From Candidatus Profundicultor aquiphilus (GTDB lineage Bacteria > Atribacterota > Atribacteria > Atribacterales > Caldatribacteriaceae), in assembly GCA_013314795.1 (NCBI GenBank), contig JABUEZ010000129.1, positions 1 through 6,394 of the forward strand: a stretch of 6,394 nt of DNA. The letters are read 5' to 3'. Under the pieces are notes generated by a model. It saw nothing but the letters and a program-made list of their open reading frames with translations, was not told where the DNA came from and made no database searches. The translations under genes and the position numbers were made by a program. Shown here one piece after another: positions 5,642-6,394 of this stretch (its first letter is position 1; each line of letters begins with the position of its first letter).

Positions 5642-6394
5642 ATGGACAGAGCTACGGTTATTGGGCTTGCTTTGGGTATTGTGATGATTCTTTTTGGTCT
5701 TTTCTCTTCCGCCGGTGGTAATTTTATGATGTTTGTCAACTTTCCTTCAGTGCTGATTACCGTGGGCGGAGCCGTGGCGTCAACACTCATCAGCTTCCGC
5801 TTTGAGCAGGTCATGAAAGCCATGAAACTTTTTCAGATTGCCATGCGGGAAAAATTACCCACGCCTCAGGAAATCGTGGGAACTCTGGTTTCCCTGGCCG
5901 AAAAAGCTCGCAAGGAAGGGCTTCTGGCCTTGGAAGAAGAAGCCGAACGGATACAGGATCCGTTTTTCCGCCGGGGTATTCAGCTCGTGGTAGATGGTAC
6001 CGATCCCCAGCTTTTGAAAAGTATTCTGGAAACCGAGCTTCTCTTTCTGCAGGAACGGCACAAGGTGGGAAGAGGAATTTTTGAAGCTATGGCTTCTTAC
6101 GCTCCAGCTTTTGGACTCATTGGAACTCTTGTAGGTCTTGTGGCCATGCTGGTGAATCTCGATGATCCCAAGAAAGTAGGACCCGGAATGGCGGTGGCGA
6201 TGTTAACTACCCTCTATGGGGCGATTATTGCCAATGCCTTTTGTCTTCCAATTGCCAGTAAACTCAAATTACGGAGCGGTGAAGAGGTTTTGCTGAAGGA
6301 GGTCGTCGGGGCTGGGCAGCACTTTGGCCTGGGCCACATCGAGGTTCAGCATGGTGCGCAGTTGCACTTGGCCGCGACCGCCGCGATCCACCAT
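5642..6394 (+). CDS. motA: Flagellar stator protein MotA, 3' part replaced at window end
   Basis: The frame runs open to the right edge (251 codons), but only residues 1-220 (to about 6301) look like MotA. MotA and MotB form the inner-membrane ion channel that drives rotor protein FliG. Visible are TM1 (~5-23), TM2 (~30-52), a cytoplasmic loop with LAEKARKEGLLALEEEAE (85-102; R90 and E98 align with the FliG-contacting Arg/Glu of E. coli MotA), TM3 with SYAPAFGLIGTLVGLV (152-167; conserved P154), and TM4 with LTTLYGAIIANAFCLPIASK (188-207; conserved P203). After LRSGEEVLLKE the expected C-terminal tail is absent, replaced by an unrelated His-rich stretch with a sharp GC rise. GGAGG at 5628-5632 lies 9 nt before the start, 4 nt after flbD. 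Proton versus sodium use cannot be told without MotB. Confidence 0.9.
   Translation, partial: MDRATVIGLALGIVMILFGLFSSAGGNFMMFVNFPSVLITVGGAVASTLISFRFEQVMKAMKLFQIAMREKLPTPQEIVGTLVSLAEKARKEGLLALEEEAERIQDPFFRRGIQLVVDGTDPQLLKSILETELLFLQERHKVGRGIFEAMASYAPAFGLIGTLVGLVAMLVNLDDPKKVGPGMAVAMLTTLYGAIIANAFCLPIASKLKLRSGEEVLLKEVVGAGQHFGLGHIEVQHGAQLHLAATAAIHH
6302..6394 (-). CDS. Unidentified high-GC coding fragment, probably foreign to this contig
   Basis: Read on the minus strand from the right edge, the frame gives 31 codons beginning VDRGGRGQVQLRTMLNLDV and continuing AQAKVLPSPDD, before running into motA antisense and a stop. Third positions are G or C in 25 of 31 codons and the composition looks like a soluble protein, whereas the + strand reading is His-rich and unlike MotA. 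Note that the + frame has an equally high third-position GC, so this statistic alone does not choose the strand. I do not recognise the family with confidence; the pattern GxRxQxxLRxxL followed by VLPxP loosely recalls NADPH-dependent FMN reductases, but this is a weak guess. Most likely a piece of another genome joined by assembly error. Confidence 0.4.

Noticed and set aside
4870..5823. Long minus-strand open frame (317 codons) across flgE, flbD and motA
   Set aside because: It lies antisense to three clearly identified genes, has no recognisable motif, and is rich in Arg, His, Pro, Ser and Thr as expected from antisense reading.
1..6394. CRISPR arrays, tRNA, rRNA or transposase genes
   Set aside because: No regularly spaced repeats, cloverleaf-like sequences, rRNA motifs or transposase reading frames were seen; coding genes fill almost the entire window.

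Overview
The window is a stretch of a large bacterial flagellar (fla/che-type) operon, read entirely on the + strand. It runs from the last codons of the export ATPase gene fliI to motA: fliI (3' end) – fliJ – lytic transglycosylase – motE/ylxF-like – fliK – flgD – TIGR02530-type flagellar operon gene – flgE – flbD/swrD – motA (cut). This order is close to that of Firmicutes (B. subtilis fliI-fliJ-ylxF-fliK-flgD-flgE-swrD), with a transglycosylase gene inserted after fliJ and motA placed after flbD. Similar layouts occur in Clostridia and, as far as I recall, in deep-branching lineages such as Synergistota, Thermotogota and Atribacterota. I cannot assign a species. Strong AGGAGG-type ribosome binding sites, GTG as well as ATG starts, and near-zero or overlapping gene spacing all fit one polycistronic unit. 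I saw no promoter or terminator inside it.

Layout: 1-657 holds export-apparatus soluble parts (FliI C-terminus and its coiled-coil partner FliJ). 660-1145 is a small SLT-family peptidoglycan lyase without a signal peptide. 1149-1868 is a single-pass membrane protein with an MgtE-N/FliG-like C-terminal domain. 1873-3330 is FliK, the hook-length ruler, here with two unusual cysteine clusters. 3342-5370 is the hook module (FlgD cap, a small conserved flagellar protein, and FlgE hook subunit). 5413-6301 is a motor-power module (FlbD/SwrD, then the stator MotA). Together they cover export, wall penetration, hook assembly, hook-length control and torque generation.

The only two non-coding gaps above 11 nt flank flgE, and each contains a hairpin. 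The one before flbD (5382-5403) is a perfect 10-bp inverted repeat lying between a consensus Shine-Dalgarno sequence and the start codon.

The last ~94 bases (from about 6300) do not look like motA. GC rises to 63 of 94 bases, MotA family similarity stops abruptly after residue ~220, and the opposite strand reads as plausible high-GC coding sequence. This is best explained as a chimeric assembly join, less likely a real rearrangement. No wholly new system is visible. The items most worth a second look are the Cys-rich FliK, the palindrome before flbD, and the 3' junction.
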